Assembly (NCBI GenBank): GCA_013054445.1
Contig: JAAMPI010000167.1
Coordinates: forward strand, 1 to 57,336
Origin: Cudoniella acicularis
Taxonomy: Eukaryota > Ascomycota > Leotiomycetes > Helotiales > Helotiaceae
Length of the DNA stretch: 57,336 nt
Reading direction: 5' to 3'
Within the stretch, counting starts at the first letter, position 1. Every line of letters begins with the position of its first letter. Positions 1-11,082 of the stretch are shown here, one piece after another. A program made the translations under genes and the position numbers. Under the pieces are notes generated by a model. It searched no databases. It was given only the letters and a program-made list of their open reading frames with translations, and was not told the origin of the DNA.

Positions 1-2389
1 TTCTCACCTCCCTATACTCCTCAACCCTCCTAACTTCCCGAACCTCATCCCCCATTCTTCTCACACACAACATCTCACAAAAATGCCCCCATTCCCCTCT
101 CGTGCCCTCCGCAACCGCCTGCTGCATATCCATACCATAACGATTCCTGTACTCCCTCTTAACGGCCTCCATGTGCGGTCTATCCCAGTGATAGCGCACC
201 AGACGTGAGATAAGTAGTTCGGTACGGATGCTGTCGGATTTGGAGAGAGAGAGAGCGTGGTGCACGAGTAAGGCATCCCGGACGGGCTTGTTGATTACGC
301 CGTTGAGAATGTGGGCTAGGAGCTCACCCTATATTTTCAATTCTGATTAGTGAATTGTGCTGCGGATAGGTTTGAAGGAACTTACAACAAGATTTCCGCT
401 CTTCTTCAACATTTCTTTCGCAAAGTTCGAACGGTATGTACTGTCGTACAACCTTAAGACCTCCCTCAAGTGGCTATCACTCCTCACAACAATAATGGAA
501 ATCATTGACGTCTCGCCTCCCTTCTCGCTCCTCACTGCCTTGTGCAAATCACGTACATCATCTTCAAGCAACGTGCGATCCAAGTGCGAACGCTCTTCCA
601 TCCTCCGCTCCTCCAACACGAGCAGGACGGCTTTCTTGAACTTGTCTTCTTTCAGCTCCGTCTTCATGCACTTGGTCAGACTATCACTGTATTTTTTATC
701 CGCGAACCCATCTTTGATCTGCCGGATTTCGCTGTTAGTGCGCCCCATCAGGGATTCGATCAGCAATTCTCGTCGGTTCTTCTCGCCTTGGTACCAGAAG
801 TTCGCCCAGTAGGCTTCACTTTCCCATTTGCCAAGCGCACAGACATAGCAGGCTTTCATGAGTGATGGGTCTTCGTCTTTGAGACGCAGCTTGATGTGCT
901 TAGCGATATTGACGCCTTTCTTCTCCGAGCCCGTCTTCACAATCAGTTTATATTCCTTACGCAAGTCGAGGACTTGCTCGTGTGTTAGGCCGGGAAGGAT
1001 ATCGATAAGTGGCTGAGTATCCGGAGCTCTTTTCTCGCCCTTCAAAGCCCTGGCTAGGATTGTAGCTTCTTCCTCGGGATCATGGAAACGCGCAGTTCGT
1101 CTGCTTTTCTTGCCGCCCCTTCTCTCATCATCGGAAGTTAGTGGTGAGAGGGGTTCGACGTAGTTTATATCCTGGGAATGGGATGCCATCAAGAGAGGAG
1201 AAGGCATGGGGGAGATCGATTGGTATGTTCCATGATATGCTTCCAGCAGAGGAGAACCGGGGGCATTTGCCAGACTCATCGAAGCGCCACCGTGGGGCCC
1301 TGTCGATACGGAAAGAGAGTGCATTCTGGCACCTAAGCCCGCGGGGTTTGGTGAAGCATCACGACGGCGAGAATCACGAGATCCAGGTTCCACAGTAACA
1401 ATCTTTGACGAGGAGGAGCGTGCCGACTCATAACCACCGGCACCTAGTCGAGAGCGGCTGTCTCGTGCGGAATATTGTTGAGGTGGGCTTGCCGGGCGAC
1501 CACCATAAGACGTCGTCGTCTCTTGACGCTTCGAATATACAATGTTGTCATCCGGCTGAGCGTACTCCCACTTTTTAGGCTCCGCGTATGACCGGCCTGG
1601 AGGAGAGGCATCCGTCGGATATTGGTGGCCATAACCCGCAGAAGGAGAGACCGGTTGAGCGTATTTTGATGCTGGGTTATGCTTGCCATGCCCGATGTTT
1701 ATGGCACCAGACATGCTCGTATGCCCAGCGCTGACATTGAATGAAGCACCCCTCTCACGGCTTTCACGGGTATCATGGGCATCACGGGCTCGCCTGTCTT
1801 CTGTATAATCGCCATATGCCAAAGCATCTCGAGAATCTCTCGGGTCCCTCTCCCTTTCCTTCTTCTCATATGTGTATTTATCAGTCTCATACTGTTCGTA
1901 GCGTGCGCCCTTGGGCGGAGAAGTGGGCCTCCCGTACTCATCCCGATAGACGTCCTTCTTCGCATAGCTCGTTTCTTTGTAGTAGTCTTTCTCACGGCCT
2001 CCTGCATATCTGACATCCCTTTCCTCATCCGTCACGTCAAACGCACCAGGCATGGCAGGCATGCTGGGCATGCTATAACTCTCACGCGCACCTGGCGCAG
2101 GCGATTTGTCCCGATATTGCGACGAGGATCCATATCGCGAATCTCGAGGATCTCTTGGTTCAGCAGTGACAATTGCGTGGTCTCTGTCCCTCGAGGATCG
2201 AACTGTTGTCGTTTCTCTCTCGTCGTACTCGTAGCCACGGCTACGTGGATCCTCATATCGCGACGAAGGGGGCGAAGGGACTCGGACTCGTGAGGTCTCT
2301 CGTACCTCAACTCGAGAGCGGGAGGAATCACGTCGTCCTGGTGACTTGGATCGGCCCCTCGTTCGAGAGTCGCGCGGGTCGAGAGACAT
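1..2389 (-). CDS. Annexin-like protein with long disordered N-terminus (3' end outside window)
   Basis: Exon 1 runs 2389-386 (668 codons). A GTAAGT donor opens a 57-nt intron (385-329), and exon 2 runs from 328 off the left edge in an unbroken frame. Residues 1 to about 430 are low complexity, rich in Arg, Ser, Asp, Tyr and Pro, with many RDSR- and SPP-like steps. From about residue 434 (RFHDPEEEATILARAL) the protein becomes a helical annexin-type core; PGLTHEQVLDLRKEY and the exon 2 stretch GELLAHILNGVINKPVRDAL look like annexin repeat helices. Annexins bind acidic phospholipids with Ca2+ and act in membrane trafficking. Fungal members with long tails (the ANXC4 type) have degenerate Ca2+ loops, and no clear GxGT-(38)-D/E site is visible here. 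The ATG at 2389 is the first in the frame. The last part of the protein is missing from the window. Confidence 0.85.
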
Positions 2390-3128
2390 GGTGGCTTAGA
2401 AGTCGGGAACTTTCTCAACACACCCACAAGAAGAGAAATGCAATTGAAAAGAGAAGAAGAAAGGATGAGAGCGGAGACGGAGAGATCAATCTCAGCTGCT
2501 GTGTAAGATGCCCGGCGACTAGATCAAAGCGGGGCAGCCTACTGGCTGCAGGCCCAAAGCATAACCAACCTCCCCCGCTTCAAAACACCCCCAATCCTTT
2601 AGAATCCGTTGGGGGCCGTTTTTGCAATATGCGTGTCTTCACCAAATTTGGAGATTTGGGCTTCTCCATTGCAATTGGAGGTCAAGCAGGCGCCTGGAAA
2701 TACACTTGCGCAAAGTCATCTGGGAAAGACTTTCACCATGTTTGTTCTGAACTTCTGATGGTGAAAATAGAAAGGTGGGGTGGAAAGAAGCAATTTCCGC
2801 GCGTTACGAATTACGAGCAACGTGAGATGGAACGACTTTGTTTCAGCCCTGTGTCTTGGCGCAGCCGCTGAACAGTGCCATGGGGTCCTGAAAAGTCTCA
2901 ACATCTTCACTCTTCACAACATTTGATTATTTCACCGTCATATCCATCCCACTGGCAATGTTTCTTGGCCTTGTAATTTGAGGCTTCATTACAGTAACTA
3001 CTAGTTTACGGACTTTGAGCCACCCATTCATTATCATTCATTGGCCCACATTTTAGTCATCCCTCAGTACGACCTCAACGGAATGCACACCACTAATTTT
3101 GTTACACGAAGCCTCCAACTGTGTCTGC
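2390..3128. other. Intergenic: upstream of annexin, downstream of the AA5 oxidase
   Basis: This stretch separates the annexin start from the stop of the next minus-strand gene. It should hold the annexin promoter and 5' UTR and the 3' UTR of the oxidase. Polypyrimidine tracts lie on the minus strand just upstream of the annexin ATG (about 2425-2470). The plus-strand frame open through 2173-2871 has no recognisable domain and overlaps the annexin exon, so it is not called. Confidence 0.6.
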
Positions 3129-6100
3129 TTAGGAAATCTGGACGAATTGACCGATTGCCGGCACACCATCTACCAGAACGTAGACCACATACGGACCCGG
3201 AGGAGCAACGTTGTTGTTTGGCGGGGCAGATACCGTCAAAGTCTGTTGAGTGCTGCCCGCTGTCCAGCCAGTGTAATCCAGCACGAGCATTCGGTGGCCC
3301 ATATGCACGGAATGAGTCACAAACCCGCCATGGTAGAGGGTGATCTTGACCGCTTGTGCGTTGGCAGGAACTGTGAAGGAGATGGTGAAGGTTGCTCCGT
3401 TGGCCTTGATTGCTGTAGATGAGAGAACCACGTTGGTTGGTCTCTTATTCGCGTTGTCCCCTTGAAGATAAGGTGGAACGTAATTTTCAACACGGAATTC
3501 TGTGACATAAGGATTTGCGGCGTCTGGTGTGAGGATGGGCATCTGGACTGGATTCGAACCCGAGACCATCAGCGTGCCGTCAAGAAGTAAGAGCGCAACC
3601 GAATGATAAAGTCTGGGAATAGTGGAGCTTGCGAGAGTACTGAATCTCTGGCCGAGGGGCTGGGAAGAGTTATAAAGAAGTGCCTCTAGAGTTGGACTGG
3701 CCATGAGTCCGAATCCTTGTGCTCCTCGGTTACCACCGTTCAGCCAGACGACCGTTCCATCTGCGAGGAGTGTTCCCTCTACCATGCCGCGACCCTCTGG
3801 CATAGAGTCCATTTCCCATGTTGGATTTGCGCTCAGGGGTTGGATTCGACCGCAGCTGGGGTCTGTTGGCGAAGTGATATCTTGATAAGCACCTCCTCCG
3901 CAGATGATTACATCAGGGTTCCAGTTGGTTGCGCTGGACAGTGGGAGTAGGACGCTGCCACCAGTGTTAGGATAGGTTCTGTAATCCCCTGCAAGATCTG
4001 GAAGTTCCGTTACGGTGGTGTTTGTCTGCACATTGAAGATCTGAGAAGATTTTGAAACGAATACAAACAAAGTGCCATCTCTGAGGAGGTGAACAAATGG
4101 ATACATATAGTACGGTTGGTTTTTGGCTAGAATTTCCATTGGGATGTTCTGTCCCTGGGAAATGGCAGTTGCACTGAGAATCTCATATGTTGGATTGTTA
4201 TTCGCAGGAACCGTTGGGTCAAGTCCATTCAGACTCCCAGATGCCACGAAAACGGTACCGTCGGGCATAGTTTGTGCAGTCGCATACCATCGAGCACTCG
4301 CAAGCTTGTTTCCAGGCTCACTCCAGCTTTGACCGTTGAGGGTTGCGTCTGTTGAAGATCGAGAGAGATATCGAATAGCAGTGAAGCCATCGCCAATATT
4401 GGGATCCAGCCACGTCAAAGGCGCATTACCACCCACCGAAATGACGCGACCATCTGGGAGGAATGTACCGCCTGAGCAGAAAGCGTTTGTTAAGTACGCG
4501 AGAGGAACGACCGTATTAGTGTTTGGATCGTATTCCGAAGACATTGCGTAATAGCCATCCGCGGTCATCAGTTGAGTGTAGTTCTCTAACTTGTCAAGGA
4601 ACATCACACGCCCATTAGGCATAAGGGCGGCGTGCATAGCAGGAACTCCCGACTGACCAACAATTGTGAAGGCACCTCCATTTGGAGCGAGTGGTGCTGG
4701 GCTAGGTCCCGGAGCTGCGACCGCTGCGGCAGAAAGGCAGTTTCCTGATTGGCATCCTGCTCCACAATGCGCACTGGTGTTGCCGCTATTCCCAGTCAGA
4801 ATTCTATTTGCTATTGAAGAAGTGCCTTCTTACCAGAATCCATACATGGAACAGCAGTTTCCATTTGCCCAATTTCCACAAACAGTGTTTCCATTTGATG
4901 TACCACAAGTACCATCCGTTGTGACAGCAGCAGTTGAAGTCGCGCTTGGTGCCAACGTACTTGTCACAGGTCCTATGACAGGTTCACCAGTTGTTGTTGG
5001 CACTGCGCTGGTCTGAGCGGAACAGCCACTTTGGCAGCCATTTGAAACGAGACAGTGTCCAGTGGTGCTACCGCAATATCTAAGGGACTTGTTAGTTTTT
5101 AAGTTCCAAGAGAAAAGCGGAGATGTAAAGGCAATGAGAGAACGTGCCCGTATGAGGAACAGCATCCACCATATGCGCCATTTGGGTCACAAGTAGCGCC
5201 TCCAAAAGTCGATCCACATCGACCATCAGCGCGAGGGGTAGTTGAAGAGGTTGGTGCAGCGCTGGAGGCAGCTGTAGATGTCGCAGCAGAACATCCGTTT
5301 TGGCACCCGTTCGACAGCAAACAGTGGGCTGGGGTGCTTCCACAAAATCTTGACATGCAATAATAAGTATATGAAGTATATGGTAATATATGGTAATTGG
5401 GCATGGAATTGGAGAAGAAAAAAAAAGCCTACCCATATGAGGAACAGCATCCACCATATGCGCCTTTCGGGTCGCATGTAGCACCCCCAAAAGCCTGTGT
5501 TGCGGTCAGCGAATGGATTTAAGACAGGTCTTGAAGTACTCACACTTCCACATCGTCCATCTGCGCGGGGCGTTACGCCGGAAGGAACCGAAGATGGCGC
5601 TGCTGAAGAACTACTGGCGGGGCAACCTGAGATACATCCAACGCCACAATAGCTATTCAATGTTAGTCTTCTTTTCCTGCTCCAATAGGTTCGAGAAAAC
5701 TTACGCTGCAGTATTTCCACAATAGCCATATTGCTAAGTGCACATATCAGCATGGAGATTCTGAAGAAAGTATGTGTTGACCCACCGAGCAACATCCCCC
5801 AGTATAGGCCGTGCTATTTGGATCGCAAATCGTGTTGTTGTTGGCTGGTCCGCAAGTACCGTCGGTAGAATATACGGCACGTAACTGAATGTTCGGGACC
5901 AAAACCGGATCAGAAGGTTTGAACGATAGAGGATAACGAATCTCCTGAACCCCTACGCATCTATTGTAATGTTAGCCGGGATATGGCGGCGGGATCTTCT
6001 TGCTTACTCTCCCGTTTCTGAACAATCTTGGCCACGAAGGCAGCCATGGTACATTTGGGTGCTTGTTTGGTTGCAGCTCAATGTGACATGATTAAAAATT

Positions 6101-6153
6101 ATATTGGCCGACGCGGTGGCAACGAAGCCGAGGGAGAAAAGAGTAGTCTTCAT
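3129..6153 (-). CDS. Secreted copper radical oxidase (glyoxal oxidase-like, AA5) with four N-terminal CBM18 chitin-binding modules
   Basis: Eight exons join in frame: 6153-6008, 5960-5786, 5733-5705, 5652-5544, 5494-5433, 5348-5148, 5079-4834 and 4785-3129, giving 874 residues. A signal peptide (MKTTLFSLGFVATASA) is followed by four hevein-type modules with CCSxYGxCG cores, separated by Ser/Thr/Ala/Pro linkers, and then the oxidase. The radical-copper residues known from Phanerochaete glyoxal oxidase are all present: Cys in FCSGGTFLPDG (about 426), Tyr in ARWYAT (about 490), the Tyr-His pair in PRLYHS (about 716-717) and His in VTHSVHMG (about 814). The C-terminus is a DUF1929-like domain. 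The family oxidises aldehydes or alcohols and releases H2O2; the CBM18 array suggests it acts while anchored on chitin in the fungal cell wall. The intron after exon 6 appears to be GC-AG. The gene looks intact. Confidence 0.93.
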
Positions 6154-7754
6154 GTTGCCTGAAGGTACTGTAGGGGGTCAGTGGAAACTCGTGAAGAGTT
6201 GGTAGATCGAAGGGGAGAGAGCATGGAGGGGTCATTGGAATATATCAATGAAAGTGAACTCTGCGGTGAATGACGGCGTTTGCGGCTGTCGTCTGGGGGC
6301 AACGGGGTTGTGCCGTATGCAGGGCTAATGGTTTGGCCCCAGAGATCCGCTGAGCTGGAAGCCAATACCGGAATGAAATCGAAGACATTTTGCTGCTGCA
6401 AAGACATGGTTCTCCTTTGATAAATAAGACTTACTTTATTGATGATAATTGGAGGTGTAAGCAAACGGCGGCGGACAGGGCTTCGTATGTAGGTGGAAGG
6501 AAGCTTTTTTCAGGAATTCGAGGAGAAGAGAAGTTATAGGTCAAACGAATGGACTGCAAGACCCGACTGAAGAGTTGGAGTCTTGCAACGGAGAGTGGAT
6601 TAGAAATACTCAGGAAGTGTTGTAGAATGAAGAGATGAGAGAGAGAGAGAGAAGGGAAGAGGATGGAAGATGCGTCGATGGAAAAGTGTTGGCTGTAATG
6701 CACTTTGGGGGAAAGTGCAAGCCCGTGAGAGCAGCCAGCATCACAGGCATGGAAGGCACGATGACAGCACTGCAACATTGCCCTGACAGCCTGCTGCCCC
6801 GCATGCAAACACCCTCGCCCTTCTGAGCTTGCCCGTGCCGATGTTAACCTCAAATCGGCAGCGCTTTACGCACTTTGTACGTGCTTGGTCCTCTTCGGGG
6901 GTTAATTTTGGAGGGTTTAATCTCTCGCGGGTCGTGCTGTATTCCAACCGCTGCGGCTGGCATCCCAAAGGGGAAGTCTGGGAAGATCGCGTAGCGTCCA
7001 ACTGCCTGTCAGTGTCAAGATGCAAGCTGCCAAGCACAAAAAGGGGGTTGGACAAGCAACGGTCAGCATGCATGCATGTATCGGCAAAAAATCTTGATCC
7101 ATTTCGAACGCCGACTTCGTATTCGATCCGCGAGTCGTGCGCTGTGGAAATCTTTACAAATGAATTCGGGTTGACTGGTGGTCACTACTTAGTCGTGACT
7201 AGCAATTAAGTTTCGTCTCAAAGCTGACATTGGAGAGTGGCTGTGGGCAGATCAATGGTCCTCCCTAGGAGAAAAACGCTGGAAAACGGCCACTAGAAGT
7301 TTAGGTGCAACATCTGATCTTCGAATTGAAATATTTTGGGTGCACCACAGCGTATCAGATTTAGAATTTTTAGATTGACGAGTGCTGCACTGCTGATCCT
7401 ACTCCACCCTCCATACCTAAATTTTATCCCTGAAATGCAACAAACACATCGCGACTCTTCAGGGAACTCCCTAGTCTGCATCTCTCCAAATAACCCCTGA
7501 TCTTTTCTTCAATCAGAGAAAGGAATCTGTTTGGAGCCCTCATGACCATGCCAAAATCGAATCTATCCGAAAGAGCTTTAAGAGGCTTTGTCTTGAAACA
7601 AGATACTTTCCCCTTTAACCGGATTGGAGGGATATGCCGTTCAGCGGCGCCAAAGCGCCCTCGTATTAGACTGCTGAGGCTCCTTTGCCAGCAAAACTTC
7701 TTGAATGCGAGATTCTGCGCTACGTGGTGCCAACATTTCGCACCAATCCTCTAC
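6154..7754. other. Intergenic: promoter side of the AA5 oxidase gene
   Basis: About 1.6 kb lies between the oxidase start and the Yae1 stop. Only short overlapping frames on both strands are seen, none with a domain or a consistent splice model. A GA-rich tract (about 6637-6660) lies in the upstream region of the oxidase. No RNA gene was found. Confidence 0.5.
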
Positions 7755-8558
7755 TCACCAGCTGAACTCTTGTTTTTGGGCGCCAGGAACTGCAGGAACT
7801 GGGCCTTCTCCTGCATGCTCAAGTCGAATTGCACCGTCAACCTTTGTTGTGTCCAGATGTTCCTGCTCCATTAAACCAAGATCCAGACTCCATTTCTGCA
7901 CTTCCTTGTCCAGTATCCGCTCCCATTTCGTAACCAGAGGATGCGCGCCTGCCACGTCCGAGAACACCACATCCATTCCCTCGTATCCTTCGCCAAGAAC
8001 TTCGAATTTCCATATCCCATCTTCACCCCACCATTGCCTCGCAAAAACACTTTCCGTCTTCAGCTCCACCGTTGCAGACGCGAACAGCTTGTCCAGCCTC
8101 TCCTTCTCTCCAAGCAACACCTCAGTACCTCCAGACTTCAAACCAACTCCCACAGCGCTGCATATACCATCCAGCAAGCCCAGTATTTTCCCAATCCTCA
8201 AGCCCAACACAGCACCAAGTCCATAACCCTCATCAAACCCCGCCTGGACCGTCTGCGCCTTTCCCTTTGTCACCCCATCTCTGTACCCCTCCGTCTCGTG
8301 CTTCTCCTTCAGTCTAGGGACATCCGAAACCTCTGCATTCCCGCTATTGCCATGCCAAATATTCTCGTTCGTCCCATCATCATGTTCGAAGGTAGGAGAA
8401 GGAGGCCCAGAGCCAAACACGTCGTCCAAGTCGTCGTTCTCGTAAACTCGTTCGTGAGTGCTTTCTTCCTCCCCTACTACCTCCGGGCCCTCAATACTGT
8501 AAGCGCTCGCAGAAATAGAGACTCTCCCATCATCTCTCAGCATCCTGTCGTCTTGCAT
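7755..8558 (-). CDS. YAE1: Yae1-like protein (cytosolic Fe-S cluster adaptor for Rli1/ABCE1)
   Basis: The single-exon frame gives 267 residues from the first ATG at 8558; the frame opens further upstream but only through a GTG, and an ATG five codons downstream (8543) is an alternative start. An acidic N-terminus (DDLDDVFGSGPPSP, typical of fungal Yae1) leads to the diagnostic repeat region GYRDGVTKGKAQTVQAGFDE, then GYGLGAVLGLRIGKILGLL. In yeast, Yae1 with Lto1 links the CIA targeting complex to the ABC protein Rli1. The C-terminal half is fungal-specific and ends QEFSW. The last codons overlap a possible donor (CAGCTG|GTGAGT), so a small 3' exon cannot be excluded. Confidence 0.85.
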   Translation of the reverse strand: MQDDRMLRDDGRVSISASAYSIEGPEVVGEEESTHERVYENDDLDDVFGSGPPSPTFEHDDGTNENIWHGNSGNAEVSDVPRLKEKHETEGYRDGVTKGKAQTVQAGFDEGYGLGAVLGLRIGKILGLLDGICSAVGVGLKSGGTEVLLGEKERLDKLFASATVELKTESVFARQWWGEDGIWKFEVLGEGYEGMDVVFSDVAGAHPLVTKWERILDKEVQKWSLDLGLMEQEHLDTTKVDGAIRLEHAGEGPVPAVPGAQKQEFSW

Positions 8559-8789
8559 TTGCCGCTTTATTCGCACTTGGAGCTTTTTTCAAATGCGCAA
8601 GTTCTCAGTAACCTTTCAATTTCTGCCCTCACATTTTGACAATCCTTATCTAAGCCTTGACCTTATCGTAAGCGAGCTCTAATTCCCGATCCGATTCCGG
8701 ACCCGAGCTCTTTCCCGTCGACTTCCCCTTGCTCCTTCCCCATTCCCCGGGTTATATATCAAAATAAGACATTTTATTCTCAAAAATAC

Positions 8790-8890
8790 GCGCGATTGTA
8801 GTAGTGGTTAACTGGTCTGCTTCCCATTCCAACTCTAACAATATATTGGAGAGCTAGCAGGAGACGCGAGTTCGAACCTCGCATCGCGCA
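8790..8890 (+). tRNA. tRNA-Gly (anticodon CCC) with 29-nt intron
   Basis: The acceptor stem GCGCGAT (8790-8796) pairs perfectly with ATCGCGC (8883-8889), with discriminator A at 8890. The D arm is TAGT/ACTG around the loop AGTGGTTA. The anticodon stem TCTGC (8816-8820) pairs with GCAGG (8857-8861). The loop TTCCCA gives anticodon CCC at 8823-8825, interrupted after position 37 by an intron at 8827-8855. The variable loop is 4 nt. The T arm GCGAG-TTCGAAC-CTCGC carries the B-box sequence. All arms have canonical length. Confidence 0.92.
8827..8855 (+). other. tRNA intron within tRNA-Gly(CCC)
   Basis: The 29 nt between tRNA positions 37 and 38 must be removed for a 7-nt anticodon loop. This is the standard site for splicing-endonuclease introns in nuclear tRNAs. 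Confidence 0.85.
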
Positions 8891-10072
8891 CTTTTCTTTT
8901 TTGTAGTACATCCCTTAACTCAAGGCTTGATTTCCGGCGTAAGGAGTTAGTTGACTACTACAATAAATATTTTTGCAAACTTTCTTTTATTATTCTTGTA
9001 AATCCAATTTTTTTNGTTAAATATTTGTGGGATGACTCTGTCTCGATTGAATAGTCCAGTCCGAGAAGGAGGGAGGTGCAAACGGACGACCTGCTCTTTC
9101 CCGAAAAAGAGTGCCTGCTCAAACAAGCCCCGAGGTTAAGGCATCTCCAATCAGAACGGCCTATTCATAAGACGTGGTTTCTTCGACCTACCTAGGTATG
9201 ATTCCATGTCTGGTTGGCTAGGTAGGTACTTCCCTTTCCAAGACTCCTTTCTTCCCAGCGTTTGTTTATGTTTGTTGGCCGTACTTGGTACTGCAGCAGC
9301 AGCAGCAGTCCATCGCCTGAAATTGGCATGAGCAAGATTTCTAGGGACAGCGCAGCCCTTGGCACATTCACATATCGGCTGATCTTGATTGCCAACCAAA
9401 CAAATAATGAATTTCACTGCAGCAGCTAAGATTTACTCCTTTCCTTGTGATCTGCGTCTTCTTCCTCTTTTTGGCTATCACCACTATTCAGCTAACTACA
9501 TTGACCTGCAAATGACAACCTTCAAATACAACTCCAAACAAGCTCCGGATTTTAGAATTGCTCAATTGTTCAACCTTTCACTGTTTTTTTCAAAATTGCT
9601 TTCACTCAGACACAACACTCCACTACCAAAAAAATATTCTGCATATCTACGATGGCATATGGCACCAAAACCATATTTGCTACCTTTGACTCTCCACAGC
9701 GAAAATATTGTTGGGTCGTCATTTTTGGAAGAAGAAATTGAAGTTTGGAGGAGGGAGAAAAAGACGGGGGGAAAGAAAGAGTTGCGGTCAAGGCGGGAAG
9801 AACAACTTGCAGATTTGGAATGAAGTAAACGTGAAGTCTGGCGCACTGGGAAGGAGGAGTTAGCCAGTCGATGTACAATATAAAGTAGTGTATTCCTTTT
9901 TAAATTGTAAGTGGCAGCACTTCCAATGTCCTTCTGAGAAACGAATGTAAATTTGCTTTTGGATATGTTAAATACCCCGATCGAATTATAGAAAAAAAAG
10001 GAAAGAAATTGGTGCACTGTTAAGTAAGTAAATTTTGTTGATGGCTGTACTCAGGGCTTTACCTGTAGAAGA
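8891..10072. other. Intergenic with a short CAG microsatellite
   Basis: No convincing coding frame was found. The region contains one N (9015), a (CAG)5 tract at 9294-9308 and short CCTAGGTA-like steps near 9187-9230. The frames at 9389-9823 (+) and 9562-10017 (-) overlap on opposite strands and show no domain. Confidence 0.5.
9294..9308 (+). repeat. (CAG)5 microsatellite
   Basis: Five consecutive CAG units in non-coding DNA. Confidence 0.9.
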
Positions 10073-11082
10073 TTAGCTATGGAGAGCGTACAATAAAAGG
10101 AGGAGGTCATACAGCAGCTCATGACGGAGGTCCATTTCCAGTCCCGGATCTAGGCCTTGCATAGTGTTAGGTATGTCTCTGCAGCAGGTCCAGCACTCTC
10201 CGTGTTGCACCGGATGCTATTTCCCAGGTCAGTTTATGAGACTCTGGTCTGTTGGAATATGCTTCATACCCATTCAGCACTGCACTTCGGTTCCCTGGGC
10301 CAACACATCAAGAAGCATATTGCGTGAGAGGCAGTTGCTTCATTGTCTTGTATAATGACAAGCTCCTTTGACGAAGACTCCGCACTGGCCAATATGCGGG
10401 GGATTTCAACATCCATAGTCTTTGGCTCGATTAATATACAGCAGGTCCAGCAATCCCCGAATCGCTTTGCAACCTGTGTTCTGATCAGTATATAAAACTA
10501 AAAGAGTTAGACGGGCTTAATACGCCTCGGTCTCCGCATTTAGGGGCAACTGCTCTGCACACCGCGGGACATATCTCTCGAGGGGCGCCTGGCGCATTGT
10601 CTTCTATGATAATGAGATCTTTTGATGAGAATTTTGCACTGGCTGAGATGCGGGGGATTTCAACATCCATGGCGTCTACGCCGACTTTCCAGCAGCAGCC
10701 CCAGCAATCCTGAGATATTTTGATTAGCGTGTCCTTCTTCTTCTTGAGCTCCTGCTGGAATATAATGGAAGAACTGGGCATACATCATGCACAATTTTCG
10801 CGTACTGTGAAGTGAGAATTAGTGGCGCTCTTAAGCAAAAGAGTTTTGATGGGAACTGACAGAAGGCGCAGAACATTTTGGCTCGCTAAAAAAGCATGAT
10901 GCAGTGCAAATTTCAAATGATGCTGTTGCAAAATCTTGACTATTGATTTGAGAGGTGGGTATGGTTATCGCGTCGTTTGCATCAATAGAGAGTTCAACGT
11001 GTAAAGGGGATGGTGCTGCAAACACACTGGCCAAGAGGCCAAGGACGATGCCTCCAATCACAGGCAACTTTGATAGATGCAT
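10073..11082 (-). CDS. Secreted protein of three tandem six-cysteine modules (unknown function)
   Basis: I do not recognise this family. Four exons join in phase 0: 11082-10861, 10754-10524, 10473-10270 and 10216-10073, giving 266 residues. The protein starts with a signal peptide (MHLSKLPVIGGIVLGLLASV, then FAAP). Three units follow, each C-x3-C-x6-C, an intron, then C-x2-CC. The first half reads IC..C....EPKC and the second half DCWGCC, DCWTCC or ECWTCC. Units are joined by a linker that is almost the same twice (MDVEIPRISASA and MDVEIPRILASA). Every unit is split by an intron between its third and fourth Cys. The first donor is GTCAGT, which is weak, and exon 2 may start at 10754 or 10751; the other junctions have good branch and acceptor sites. 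The Cys-rich secreted form would suit an effector-like or cell-surface role, but that is inference. Confidence 0.72.
10270..10754 (-). repeat. Duplicated exon within the six-cysteine protein gene
   Basis: Exons 10754-10524 and 10473-10270 are paralogous. The stretch encoding MDVEIPR is identical at nucleotide level in both (plus-strand ATGCGGGGGATTTCAACAT near 10394 and 10648), and the Cys pattern is the same. Both have phase-0 borders, which allows exon duplication without disturbing the frame. Confidence 0.75.

Noticed and set aside
1775..2293. Long plus-strand frame (172 codons) opposite the annexin
   Set aside because: It is a shadow of the Arg/Ser-rich annexin N-terminus, with no domain and no independent support.
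3541..3560. GGATTCGAACCC resembling a tRNA T-loop
   Set aside because: It lies inside the AA5 coding exon (VSGSNPVQMP) and no acceptor, D or anticodon arms surround it.
7705..8639. Plus-strand frames of 173 and 232 codons opposite Yae1
   Set aside because: Ser/Pro-rich antisense of the Yae1 exon; the minus-strand frame carries the recognised family motif.
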